Positions 1 through 12,200 of a stretch of DNA of 64,000 nucleotides are shown in pieces; positions within the stretch are counted from its first letter, which is position 1, and each line of letters begins with the position of its first letter. Both the position numbers and the translations under genes were made by a program. The DNA is from Sitta carolinensis (lineage: Eukaryota; Chordata; Aves; Passeriformes; Sittidae). The notes beneath the pieces are model-generated. The model did no database searches and was not told the DNA's origin. It was given only the letters and a program-made list of their open reading frames with translations. The stretch spans positions 59,085,501 through 59,149,500 of the forward strand of contig JAVUNC010000004.1 in the NCBI GenBank assembly GCA_032173965.1. Reading direction: 5' to 3'.

Positions 1-250
1 GAGGGAAGGAGGGAGGGAAGGGAACGCCGGCGTCGCCGGGCGGGAAGCGGGGCGAGGAGGAGACGGAAACGAGCGGGGCCCGCGTCCCCCCGCGCCCGCC
101 CCCTGCGCCACCCGCCATGGAGAGGAGGCCGGGCGGCCCCTGAGCGAGAAGCGCACGCACGCACGGACCGAGACTTGCCCCCGCCCGGCCCGGCCTGGCC
201 CGGCCGCCATCAGCGGAGAGAAGCCGCCCGGCTCCCGCCTCCGCCGCGAC
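1..250 (+). other. SCAF8: SCAF8 5' UTR (partial or complete)
   Basis: This is GC-rich sequence directly before the start codon at 251. The only upstream ATG is at 117. A CGCA-type microrepeat lies at about 151-165. The start at 251 has G at -3 and G at +4, and it matches the MEAVK N-terminus of SCAF8. How much of 1-250 is transcribed is unknown. Confidence 0.7.
117..143 (+). CDS. Short upstream ORF in the SCAF8 5' UTR
   Basis: An eight-codon frame (MERRPGGP, then TGA at 141-143) starts in a strong Kozak context (GCCATGG) and ends 107 bases before the main start. If the mRNA begins upstream of 117, most scanning ribosomes should meet it first, so it could lower or condition SCAF8 translation. 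The ATG and context are visible; translation is inferred. Confidence 0.4.
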   Translation: MERRPGGP

Positions 251-280
251 ATGGAGGCTGTGAAAGCCTTTAACAGCGAG
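251..280 (+). CDS. SCAF8: SCAF8 coding exon 1, residues 1-10
   Basis: Encodes MEAVKAFNSE, the start of the CID. The donor is GAG|GTGTGT at 281, phase 0. Human SCAF8 begins the same way except for one residue (MEAVKTFNSE, from memory), which fixes this start. Reading past the donor gives an open frame to 583 of low-complexity intron sequence, which is not real coding. Confidence 0.95.
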
Positions 281-3200
281 GTGTGTAACCCCCTGCCGGC
301 GGCCTCCCCTCCTCGGGGCTGGGGAGCGGGCGGGGCCCCGGGCCCGGCGCCTTCCCTGCCCCCTCCTCGCAGCGGGGAGGCTGCGGGAACTGGGGGAGCT
401 CTGGGGGGCCCAGGGGTGCGGAAGCGCTCCCGCAGCTGGGCCGGGGTTCCCCCCCGCATCGGGCGGGAAAGGGCCGTTGTCGCCGTCCCTAGGAAGCGGG
501 AGGGTGGAGAGGGTAATGGAGACGTCCCCCTCCCCCCAGCTTCTTCCGCTGTGAGGCTGGGGGCGGATGAAGGGGAAGAATAGATCTGGCGGCGGGCTGG
601 AGGAAGAGGAGGACGCGTGAGAAGGCCGAGGAAGAGGAGGAGAAAGAGGTCTCTTCCCTGCGCCTGGCTTGCAGTGGGGCGGGTGATGCCCGGCCAACTT
701 CACGCAGCGGCCGAGGAGGCTGCGCTGGGCGGCGGAGGGGTCCGGGCTCGCCGGGCACGGGGACTGTGCCCTTCCACGCCTTCCCTCGTCTCTCCTGCCA
801 CCCTCTTCCTCCTCTCTAATAACGTGTGTATCCCAACCCCGCCAGCGCGCACTTAAAACACCTCGTGCAGCTAAGCTTTAAATCTGGGGAAGGGAATACA
901 AAAGCGTTGGAGGGTCGTCTCCGTGTTTAAGAGTAGTATATTCGCTGTGGTCAGGATGGAAGCAGACGTTCCCTCCACGCTGCACAGAGCTCAGATCCTG
1001 CATTGAAGCACTGTGCAGAGGGCGGGCTGCGGCACCCAAGAACACATACATACATACAGGCTGAGGTGTTCATACTGCACCTGGCTTCTCTTTTGTAGTG
1101 AGAGCTAATGTTTATTTTATTGCAGGATGGTTCTTGTGGCAGTTCTGCTTTGTTGCTCTCATTGTGCGAATATCATTTATATTTTGAAGTTAATGTACGA
1201 TCAAGAAAAACAAATACATGTTTTTCTTTACGAATCCTACATTTTACAAAGTAGTTTTTAACTTATATTGACCTTAGAAAGTATCAGCTTTCGTTACAGT
1301 GTATACTCCTACAGACTGTTCTCACACTGAAGCTCCCGGTTGCCCTCTCGCTAGCCTCATCAGGGATGTAGTATGGTTTTAATGGGTTTGAGTAATGCGG
1401 TTTCATTTGACCTGTGGTGGAACACTGGCAACCATGTTGTTGTTTCTGCAAGCACAGAAAGACAGATTTTTAAAATGAGCAGGTACTCTCCAGTAACTCA
1501 GGAGCAGTTGTACAGCTCAAACTGATGTGCAAAGTCCAGGTGTTGGACTTAATGCAATTTGAATTCTTAAGTAAAAAAAAGCACATTGCGGCCACTAGAA
1601 GAAAAATAAACATTAAAAACTTCTATTTCTATTTTATTATTTGATTTGCGTATGTGCTATATTGTTATGTAGGGAAAAGGAAGAATCTGGTTACAAGAAC
1701 AGAAGAACATAAGTTATTCAGAACATTTTCCTTCCATATACCTGTTAATAGGAGCAAAAGTCTTCCTCTTCATGTTGAAAAACATCTGACTGACTTGCTC
1801 AGCACTTGGGTATAAGTACTGTAAAAACAAGTCTGGGACTTAAGGTGGCAGCCATGCTGAAGAGGAGAGCTTTAAATTATGCCTTAAATTTTCTAAATGC
1901 ATAAAAAATGGTAAGACAGTAGGTTGTTGGAAAAGAAAATGCAGAAGATCTGACAGTGTCATTTTAACCAACTTATCTGCAATGGTATGAATAGGCAGCA
2001 TCTCTGATTTAACCTCTTGTCTGTATTTGAATGCTGGACTGCAATGATGGGAAGGTTTTAAAGATGCAATGGCTAAACAAACCCTGATCCTGGAAGTAAA
2101 TGGTACCAGACTTGCTACAGTTAAAGAACTCCAAGTGTCATTGCTAGCCACTCTTAACACTGCTGTACCCAGGGCAGAACTGGACTTAAACTTCCATCAT
2201 TTTCTCTTGTTGAATTTACCTACACATACTTTGTAATTTAGAACTGTGAAATGATTACTAAATACTTGAATTAGCTAAAGTGTATGAGTCTGTATATTGC
2301 TGTTCCTAAATGGTTTTGATTAATTTACAGAATATTGGTACTTCACTTGTAGAATCCTGTTCTTTGTTTATATTATGTTTTAAGGTCATGGTAAACTCCA
2401 GAACTGACGTCTGAGTCCTGTTTTAGAGTTTTTTGACTTAAAATAGATGTAAATTAAATTTAGCAGCAGATGGGACAGAATAAATTATATAAAAACTTTT
2501 ACCATGCTTTTCTTATGCAGTTTGCATTCAGTTAATAATTTTACAACAGTTTACGTAATGTTCTGGTGAAAATCAGATCAGATGGTTTAGAAGGAAGGTT
2601 CCAATACTTTTAAACACTCAAGTCTGCAGGTTAGGTACTTCTGGGGTTGATTTTTTTGTTTGGTTTCTTTAAAGGAAGGAGTCGTGTTTGGATTCTGCAG
2701 TGAAGGTAAAATAAAGGCAGCTATCCCTCTAGGGAGTATGGCTAACTCCAGAATTGTATGTGAGCTGGGCAATATCTTGAAACTATCCTACATGGCAGTC
2801 AGGATTGAAGTGCTTAAAATAGGCTTGTCGTTAATTTGATTAGAAAGAAGAATTTCAAGTTTATTTTAACAGTAACTACTGGAAATATTGGCAGCTATTG
2901 CAGAAAGCTGTTCAGTATCTAGTGATGATATGTAGCCCTGTCTGTGCTGTACCTAGTTGTATATATAAAATTAGCCCTAACATTTCAAGTCTTGGGAAAG
3001 GTAAATCTAAAGGTGATTTAGGAATAATCAAACTTCTGAATAAAATATGCTCAGTATTGTTTTCATGTAATGGTTGACATTTTCCTATTGGATTAAAACT
3101 GCTTGGCAACTGAAAATTGGAGTAATATACAACTGAGTTAGTATAGTGTTGAGGTAATTGGCAATGTTTTGTACCACAGAGTTTATCATTTGCTACAGCT

Positions 3201-6200
3201 GGCACCATGAAGGCTTACCACTGCAGAGCCATTTTCCTCCAGGCCTCAGTTTAGGCCCTGAGTTTTTTCAGAAAAGCACAAAATCGGATTCAAAAGCAGG
3301 TCTTGACAGAAGAAAATTACTCATGTTTCAAATTCTCTGTATGTTCTATAAAATGTATTTTGTTAAAGAGGAGTTGAAATGAACTAGAGGCAAGTACGTG
3401 TATCCTCACAGTTCCAGTGTCCAGATGACAATTACTTAATTGCAGATGTATGTAATTAAAAATCAGTATTTTTTGTCTGGTTGGCTCAGTGTTCAAGTCC
3501 TACTGTCATCCTCAACTCTAGCTGACCATTGTCACATTTCTTTCAGGTACTGTACTTGAAGTTGGTTTTGAGTGCTATGCTCCACAGAGTTTTCTTTCAA
3601 TAACCGTCCTTTTTGCAGTGGCAAGCCAAATTATTTTTCACTTTATAATGTGAAGACTGTGTGGAAAAAGAAGACCAATGGATGTTTTAGTTTTAAAACA
3701 CATTTAATTATTTAAAAATTTAATTCTACGTTAACACGTAGAATAAATGTAAATAGTTTTATGGTCACATAAATAGTCAGGATTGTAATTTATTTTAGGA
3801 AGAATGGAGATCGCAAATTCATTTTTAAGTACAACACAAACTGAATATTTGAAGTTATGCTTTGTTTTGCCATATTAACTGTATCTGTAAGAATTAAATA
3901 ATAGGAATCTTGAAAAGACAGCAAAATCAACTTAGATATTTAGTTCTTTAAAAACTGCAACTATAATTCACTGATCTGCTTCAATTAAACATAGTATTTC
4001 TAATAATTTAAAGTTTATCAGTATTTTTACTCAGGCACACATCTCTTCTTATATGGGCTTCATCAGGTCTTGCTGTTCATGATGTTTAGTGATATTTTTG
4101 GTTTTGCATTCTCTTTGAAAACAAAGCAAAAATATCTCCTGCATAAGCTGTGCGTGCTTTGGTCAAATCATTGAATATTGTTTTCATTTTGAGTTGCTGA
4201 GCCTGGTACTTGCATCTTTGATTTATAGCCACTTAGAAGGTTAGTAATGATAAAACCTACTCAGGTTAGCATATCTAGATTTCAAATTTACATTGTTGAA
4301 TCCAATGCACAATAGTTGTTGTCCAGTGCTACAAATTTCACCTGTATTTGTATTTGTCACGTAATGCAGTATATTATGACATTGGAGATGCAACTGAGAA
4401 AAGGACAATTGTATATTTAAAAAAAGGTAGACTAAGGCAAAGCTGGTCCTTTGAAACTCAGGAACATGCAAGTCATGTGTCTTCTGATTCATTTCAGAAG
4501 TGCCTTGTTCACCTGAACATGTCTTGTATGAAAAGCTCAGTTTCTCTTGTCTGTATACAGTTGGGTGCTGATACTTTAATGTACAAAGGAATTGAACAGA
4601 AAACTGTCATCATGGAGACGTGGAGTATCCAGCATCTTGTGGGATGCACACAAAGTGCTGTGAGGTTAAGGTAGTGATGTGGGTTCCTGTGTCTTTTCTA
4701 GGGCATGAGGGTCATAATTAAACCTTCTGCAGCATTGCTAGGTTGGTGTTCAACTGTTATTGACAATGAAAATGGTTGGGTTTGCATAGTTCATAAAGTG
4801 CACTGAGCTTTTGATGTGGATAATGCTTTTGAGAGTCAAGTCAGATGATACATAAAGTGCCTCTTGCTGCTTTTGGGTTCACTCCTCATTCTGAAATTGA
4901 CCAGTGATAGGAACATAGCACACACTGATCGTTTACTGGTAATGCTGTTGTTTCTATACTTCATTTGCACTTCATTTTATATTGGCCACCTTTATCATGA
5001 CAATTCTTTGGAAGGTATATTTTAAGGGTCAGTGAGGAATAGTTCAGTGGTCTAAAATTTCGGAAATGTGAAATTGGAAATGACCCACATTTTAAATACT
5101 GTGCATTGGAGTGTGGGTGCATAAAAGTACAGAAGCCTAAACTAAATATTCTGTTTCAGACTACTTTAAGTGGCATATTCTAGGCCAATGAGGTGGGTTT
5201 TTTCATGAAAGAATGCCAGTTGATGCTAAAAAAAGTTAAATGGTATGCCTCATGAAGTTTCTTAATAGAGATTGATGCTGAATAGCTGGGGAAAGTGGGA
5301 AAAAATGGATGCTTTATAAAATGAGCAGACAGGGCTTTGATTAGTGCAAGTAGATACTAGCAGTTACATTAAGGAACTGAAAAGACATATAAGCTACTCC
5401 CTGTCAAGATATTTTTCTTGGATTCTGCTGCATGTTTCATGTTGGCCGAAGAACCTGAAACATCTGCAGGGTTTTTCTTTGCTAGCTGCTGCGACAATGA
5501 CAAAAACTGTATCTGTTTTCTCTGTCACTGTATTTTACTAGCCATAAAAAAGAGTACAACCTTCTTTCATATCCTCTGCTGTTTGAAGGACTCTGCAGCT
5601 ATGATAAGTTTAAAGCTTTATTTTTCTTCTTTTTTGTTTATCTGATACCCCATTTATAGTCTGATACTTGTAAATTTTATTGTAACAAATTGGGATGTAA
5701 GCTTCTTGTTTACTTTTGTCAGAAGACAAAGTGATACGTGTATCTGCATGCAGACATTCATACGTCTGAAAAGTTGTTTCTGTTTTTCATTCTTAACCTC
5801 TGGGGTGGATGTGAAAAATGTCTTCCATTTTTCTTTTGCTGTATATAATCCTGTAGTGTTTCTCAAAAAAAAAAAAAAAAAAAAAAAAAGTGTGAATATT
5901 TGAATTCCCTTAAGATGCAACAAAATATGTAAGAATTTGTTGTCCGGAACATGAGGAGCAGTATCAGTGAAATATAAGTATTTTACTCTGTTGCTTCCTA
6001 GCAAGAGTTGCACTTTGCTGGCTCTCAATGATTTTTTTTTAAAGAGTATAGGGAAAGAAAGTCCTTTTCTCTTCTAGATACAGTAAAATACTGAGTTGAT
6101 GTTCACCTGTTTAAGAGTCTCAGTGCGTGCTGAATAAATATTTGCAGTTTTGATATCACACTTTCAAAGACTGATCTGACCTTTGATTTTCAGAAGCTTG

Positions 6201-9200
6201 GCCTTGTAAAGACATGCTCATACATGTGTGTGTTAAAGGCCCCAACCCAAAAGTTAGGATTTGGTTTTATTTTGTTGCACGTCTTGCTCAAGGACCTCAT
6301 TTCTTTAGTGAAATAGTATAGGACAGACATTGATAGATTTTTAGTCTTAGATATATAGAATTTAAATTTGCTCTTAAACTGTGATCTAGATCAGATCCTT
6401 GTGAGCCTGGAGCAGTTGTGTAGCTCTCCAGATTCTGCAACCTCCCTGGGGTTGTAACTGGATAATTACAAGTATTGATTCTACTTGCTACTCGTTGAGA
6501 GAGCAGCAAGCCATTTTGCAGTTTAAAACAAATGCCCTTCTGAACTCTTATAACTTCAGGTCCTTTGAATGTCAACTGCTTACCAAGATTGCACCTGGGG
6601 CTACAGTCTTTGACAGAGTACTTGTGATTATCTTAACAAGTCTTGTTTGAATTAATTTGCCACTATTCGAGTTGTGCCCCATCTTTGGAAGTGTTCCACG
6701 CCAAGTTTGAATGGGACTTAGAGCAGCCTGGGCTAGTGGAAAGTGTCCCTGCCCATAGCAGGGAGTTAGGAACTTGATGACCTTTAAATTCTCTTCCAAC
6801 CCAAACCATTCTATGACCAACAGTATGTTTTCCTACGGCACTTGTAGAAGTGGAGTCTGGTAATCCAGATGACTTTCTTATGGGAAAAATGCCATTCAGA
6901 ACAAAAGTTTTTGATAAGGAAAGTTCAAAAATACTTTAAGGTACTTAAGTTACTCTCATAAGGATGCTTTTTCACTTAGGAAGAGGTCTTCTATTTCCTT
7001 GTCTGTGAAATTGGTTCATCATTTTACCTCTGGACAGCCACCAAAACATTCATCCTGAGTAGGTCCTTCAGCCTTGATTATAGCCCACATTCGTGGCCTC
7101 AGCAGCCCCAGTATAACTCCATTGTGAGGTGCAGGAAAGAGGTGCAAAATTGGCTGTTCATATGTGCAACCAGAGTTCAGTGAACTTGGCTTTGAAAGTT
7201 CAAAACCAGAAACAACTTTTGAAAAAAGTTCAGAACAATATCAGTCCTTGTTCCTATTCGGAACTTCTTGTAAGTTGGACGTGTATTTCTGTTCTTCCAT
7301 TTCTTCATTTCTTTGGAGTACTTTTCTGCAGTATTTCTCAGGGAGCACTGACAACAGCAGTAGTTGGGTAGGTGATTTTATTAACCTTATTCAGGAGCTT
7401 CTTTTACACTTCAGGGTACATGCTCTTTAACTCATAAACATGATATCCATTTTACTTATTCTTGCCATATGTACTAATGAAAAGGAGACGTTTTTATAAA
7501 CAGAATTTAAAATATATTGTTAACATTTGGAGGAAGTCAGAAGAAATGAGTGCAATGTCACCGTGACCCTTTTCTTTATTAGATTTATCCCTACCAGAAA
7601 TGCATATTTCTTGTAATGGCCTGGTGTTTCTGTTAGGCTTTTGGGAAGTGAGTTAGCATGTGTATAAAGGTGACTACTATGGATATGCAACAACTTAATC
7701 ATTTTGTTTCCACTTTTTATGAAAGTTTGCCTGCATAACTTAGCTGGTTTTACTGGATACAGTTTTTGATTGCATGAGGATTTTCTTTTCTCCTGTCTTT
7801 GGTTATATGAGTGGGTGGCTGATGCTTTGACATTCAGAAATATAATGCACATGTTTAATTTACTAAACGACGTGTGGAAGGTGAGGCTTGGCACCTTTAT
7901 TAATGTGTTTGCTGTTGATGGTTTTGAGGGTTGGCAGAGAGTGTTCTGGTTCCCATTTAAAATGAAGGCACAATAGAAGATTTGCTCCAAAGAAGAGTGG
8001 CAGAGCTGAGATCCAGGAGCAGAAGCAAGGAATGATGCTTTGGGTGGATGGTGGCTGTGCAGTAAAGCAGTGGAGGGTAACAACTTCTGAGAGGTTGAAG
8101 CCACTTATTTTTGTATCCTCGAGCTTGTTTATTAGTTTTGAAAGATTGAAGTAAATAGTGCTTTATAAAAAATTATAACAATTAAACACGGTGCACTGCC
8201 CTTATGCAAGGAAATGAATAACTGTTTTACATATTTGAATTAGTATTTATTATTGAAATAGCATGCATTTTTGGGAAAAGTAATTTAGACGATCCATCAT
8301 CTTGTGCAGTTCAGTCTAGGGTGCAGAGTTTCCAAATAATTAGTTTAGAGTTGAATAGTGTTTCCTTGCTTTTTTTTTTCCTCCATCTTCAGTATTTATT
8401 AGTTACTTTCAAAAACTTAAGTAGAATTAATAATATATATTCTTTGCTTTCCACCCCTGTTATTCTATAGTTTGTTTTTTCTCTAAAGTCCAAAATACTG
8501 AATATTGCTATCACTGTAAAACTCTTGGTTTAAAAATGTTGGCCTTGTGGCAGGACTTTGTGGAGCTCTCAGTGCATAATTTTGAAATTAATACTATAAA
8601 TAAAAATACAATTCTAATATTTTTCTACTGTGACGTGATTGCAGTTTTAAAAAGAGAAATAATCATACTTATAAATGTTTTCAGCTTTTTCAGACCATAA
8701 GTCCAAAGAGCTTAGAATATATTAACCAGATTGTTGGAAGCCAGTGGAAAGACCTAATCAAATCAAAGTCTTGAAGAATACTGAATCTCCTGTACATATG
8801 AACAAAACAAAGCTGGTTCACATGAAAAGGAATAGCTTCAGATAACATGTTGATCTTCGTAACTTGGTTACCAGTTGTGCAGTAGTAACCACTTGCTTCT
8901 TAATTTTCACAAGACTGAAGTGGAGCACTTAAGCACTTTACAGGAAATGAAGACCATTTATATGACAAATATATTGGTTGGAGAAGTCCAATCCAGTACA
9001 AACTGTGATTACTTTATTTTTTAAATTTTGAATCTTTAAGTTTCATTGTGAATGCAGGGGTTTTAAACTGTATCTGAGGAGATATTTTGAAATCAGCACA
9101 AGAAGACAGTTTTTGTCATGAGCTCTTAAAAACAGTTGGCAGAGAAAATGTGTGAGTCTGATTTACAAAATGTTTAAGATTTGTTCCTATATTTTGTATC

Positions 9201-12200
9201 TCAGAATTGTAGAGGTGTGATTGTAGTTAGGCTTCTCTAAGGCTTTTAACTCTGTGTTATGCCACACTTTACCAAACTAGTGCATTGGAACAAGGACAGA
9301 GGGTGCTTCTCCAGTGTGGGCAGCCCCCAAGCTCACATCTGGAAATCTGTGAAGACTGACATTGTGACATAATCTGATCCATTTCCCTCTTGATCTAGAA
9401 TTAGCTATATAATAATGATAGAATACTAATGATGGAAATTAGCCATATGGCAGGAAAGATGAGAAAATTGCTTGAAGTGAAATGCTCCTGTTATCTTCCT
9501 TGTTATCTTGTGTGATACTCTTATCTGGATCTTTAGTCAATCTTTCTTTTATTAGGAGTTCAGGCATTGGTGAAGTGCTCACTCTTACATACCTATTTAA
9601 TTTGGTCCATTTAGGTCTTTCTAAGCTTTTGTTCCCATGCAGCAAACATCCCAAGTTACTATGAAGAGAAAAAGGGGAATTATATTTTATGACTTAGAGA
9701 TGGGTAAGAACAAGTGGAGTATGATCTAGAGACTATCTGAAGTAAGCATCTGTTTTGCAGTCGTGTGGAGTTCAGGAAAGTTGAGTCAAATCCAAGTGGT
9801 TTCTTTAAATTCCAATTTTATGTTCATATTTGTACAAAGCAGACTGTACCAAGAGACCTTAGAAGCTCTCTTTGAAAGGAGTAATGGCGGGGCTTTAAAG
9901 AAGATTGTAAATGGGATGGTGGCTCAAAAATGTAAAAACTGAAATGTAATTTTGTCGTTCCATCTCAAATTGTTTGGGTTCAGTAAACTTGAAAGTCATA
10001 ATTGTGTTTCCTTGAAACAAAAGAAGTAGAAGAAGCACTACACAAATGTAGTGGTGATAACACCTGACTGTTTGCTGGTATCTGATGGGCTGGAGGGATT
10101 GTTGTATTAACTTTGTATCTTAGTTCACTTGTACAGTAGTTGGCATCAATATTTAAATGTCCTCTCTAAACGTTATCAGTGGTGTATAATGCAACCGATG
10201 TGTAGGGAGGGGCTGAGGTTTTCACATGAGTGTTGTTGGTTGTTTAAAATTTTTTTCTAAGGAACAATGCACTTAGATATCAAGAAAATTGACTGTTATT
10301 TTATATGTGTTAATTAAAAACACATGTCATGCACTTTGTTTTTGAAAACAGTTGTATTAATGTAGTTGCTGTTGTGTTGCAACCCATTTATTCTGTACTT
10401 TTTTAATGTTGAATTTTGGCAACTAATCTTGGTTGATAACTGAAAGAACAGATTTTTTTCTTTTTCCTCCAAACTGAAATACCTTATGCTGAAAGGAGCG
10501 TCTGCCATTCTGGTCATCCTGCATGCACATCTCTGATATATATATTAACATTTATATGCAGCACTGAGGGTAACAAAGTACTGACAGGCTTATAGGCTTT
10601 AAATAACAGTTCTCATAGGTAGTTGCTACTCAGCATGAAGTTAAAATCCAACTCATTGAGAGATGACGACATGCAATTTGAGTAACTTTTCCAAGAAATT
10701 AAATTTCAGCAAAGTGAGTAAAATGTAACCTAATATAAATTTGTAGATAAGTGTCCTTTTTTAAAAAAAGCAATAAATTACAATAATATTTTCTTGTTCT
10801 TTTCAGTGTAGTGATATTAATATTTAGTAAGTGATTCAGTGACTATTTTTGTATTTCCAATTGGATTTGATTTATTTTAATTCTATTGAAATATGAAAGA
10901 AACTAACCTAATTTATTAAGATAGTATGTGTTTGGCTTGACTTCTAAATATTTATTTTGTGGGTTTTACATTGAAATTGGAGATACTTGCTAATATATAT
11001 GATGCCTGGTTAGTGTCAAGTCATTATTTGATGTCTTTTTAATTTTGTGTTCTGGTAGCAGTCAGAGAAAACTTTAGAGGTATTTCTGTAGAGTGATATG
11101 TAACTGATATCCCTCACACTTAAGAGATGGGCTGAGTCCTGGTGTATCAGCATTGAAATGTTTATTACCTTAGCTGCTGTATCAGTGTTACAGAGATTTG
11201 TCTGTGAATATCTGTTCCTTTGTATCTCATGAGTCAAGAGTTGTTCACAGCTTTCAAGTCTTCTAAAATTATATGGCAAAATTACATGAAAAATTATTTC
11301 CTAGTTGCTTTTCTCATCTTTATAGGATGTGGCAGAGGTGTAAAAAAAAGTTAAAAAATACTATTTGTGAAGCATTTTAAATTTTAATAAAGTTAATACT
11401 TCTATTTTTTATACAAAATTTTGGTACAGGAACAACTGTCTAGTTCTTTTGCCTATTGAATAAGACCACTGAAAGATGTTGGAATTAAGTATTGGGCTTT
11501 GTAGAAGTGCAGTGTGCCGTTGCCTTCCATAGATTTGTGTAGTAATTTGCTCTGTAAGTGACTGCCAGACCTCAAGGGATGTGAGTTCATGTGCATGGTT
11601 GTCTGGGCTTCACCTGAGGAGCTTTAGGCTGTAGCTTAGCAGCTTGTAGTACTGCCTTGTTGTCATAGTTTCAGTTTGAAACTAAGCAGAAATACCGATT
11701 ACGTATGGTGATCTAGGTTTGCCAATTTTAGACTCTTCTTGCCTGGCTTGCCAAAAATGTGGTGGGTCTGTTTTTTGCTGTGAGATGGGATTAGGAGAAA
11801 ATAACAAAGCAGGCCTAAAGTTGAAAGGATGCAAAGAAAAACTTTATTAACAGAACAAAAAAGGAATAACAAGAAATTAGAACACTTTTTCTTCCCTCTC
11901 CACAATTTGTTTTTTTCTAACCAACAATGTACTGAAAACAACACTCGGGAATCTCAGTCACCTCTTCACTTCTAAAATAGTCTTTCTTTAGTTCATTTAG
12001 AGAGAAAAGTATTCTTTGCTAGTGCTATGGACAACTCTTTTTAAGGAAAGAAGTTCTTGTGACTTCAATTTTCACAAATAACAACTGCCCGAGATTTTGT
12101 ATTTGTGAAGTTCTTCTCATCTTTCACAGTTCTTGTCACAACTGTTGGGTTGATGTCAACTTATTGGGGTACTATTTTAAGGATGAGCCGTTCTAACGTA

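Larger units (their letters stand above)
1..860 (+). promoter_or_regulatory. SCAF8: CpG island covering the SCAF8 5' end
   Basis: Bases 1 to about 780 are strongly GC-rich with abundant CpG, and composition then falls to AT-rich intron by about 860. The window opens in a GA-rich tract (1-22). There is no TATA box in the visible part, as is usual for housekeeping CpG-island promoters. The transcription start is not defined by sequence and may lie upstream of base 1. The island runs across exon 1 into intron 1. Confidence 0.8.

Noticed and set aside
251..583. Open frame continuing from the SCAF8 start codon past exon 1
   Set aside because: The GT donor at 281 and the in-frame match of exon 2 to SCAF8 show the rest is GC-rich intron; its Pro/Gly/Ala/Arg content is compositional.
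5865..5889. A25 tract as the tail of a processed pseudogene
   Set aside because: No gene-like body precedes it and no target-site duplication flanks it.
7520..8104. 194-codon minus-strand frame in intron 1
   Set aside because: No recognisable domain, low-complexity composition and no splice or regulatory context; it fits chance in a long intron.
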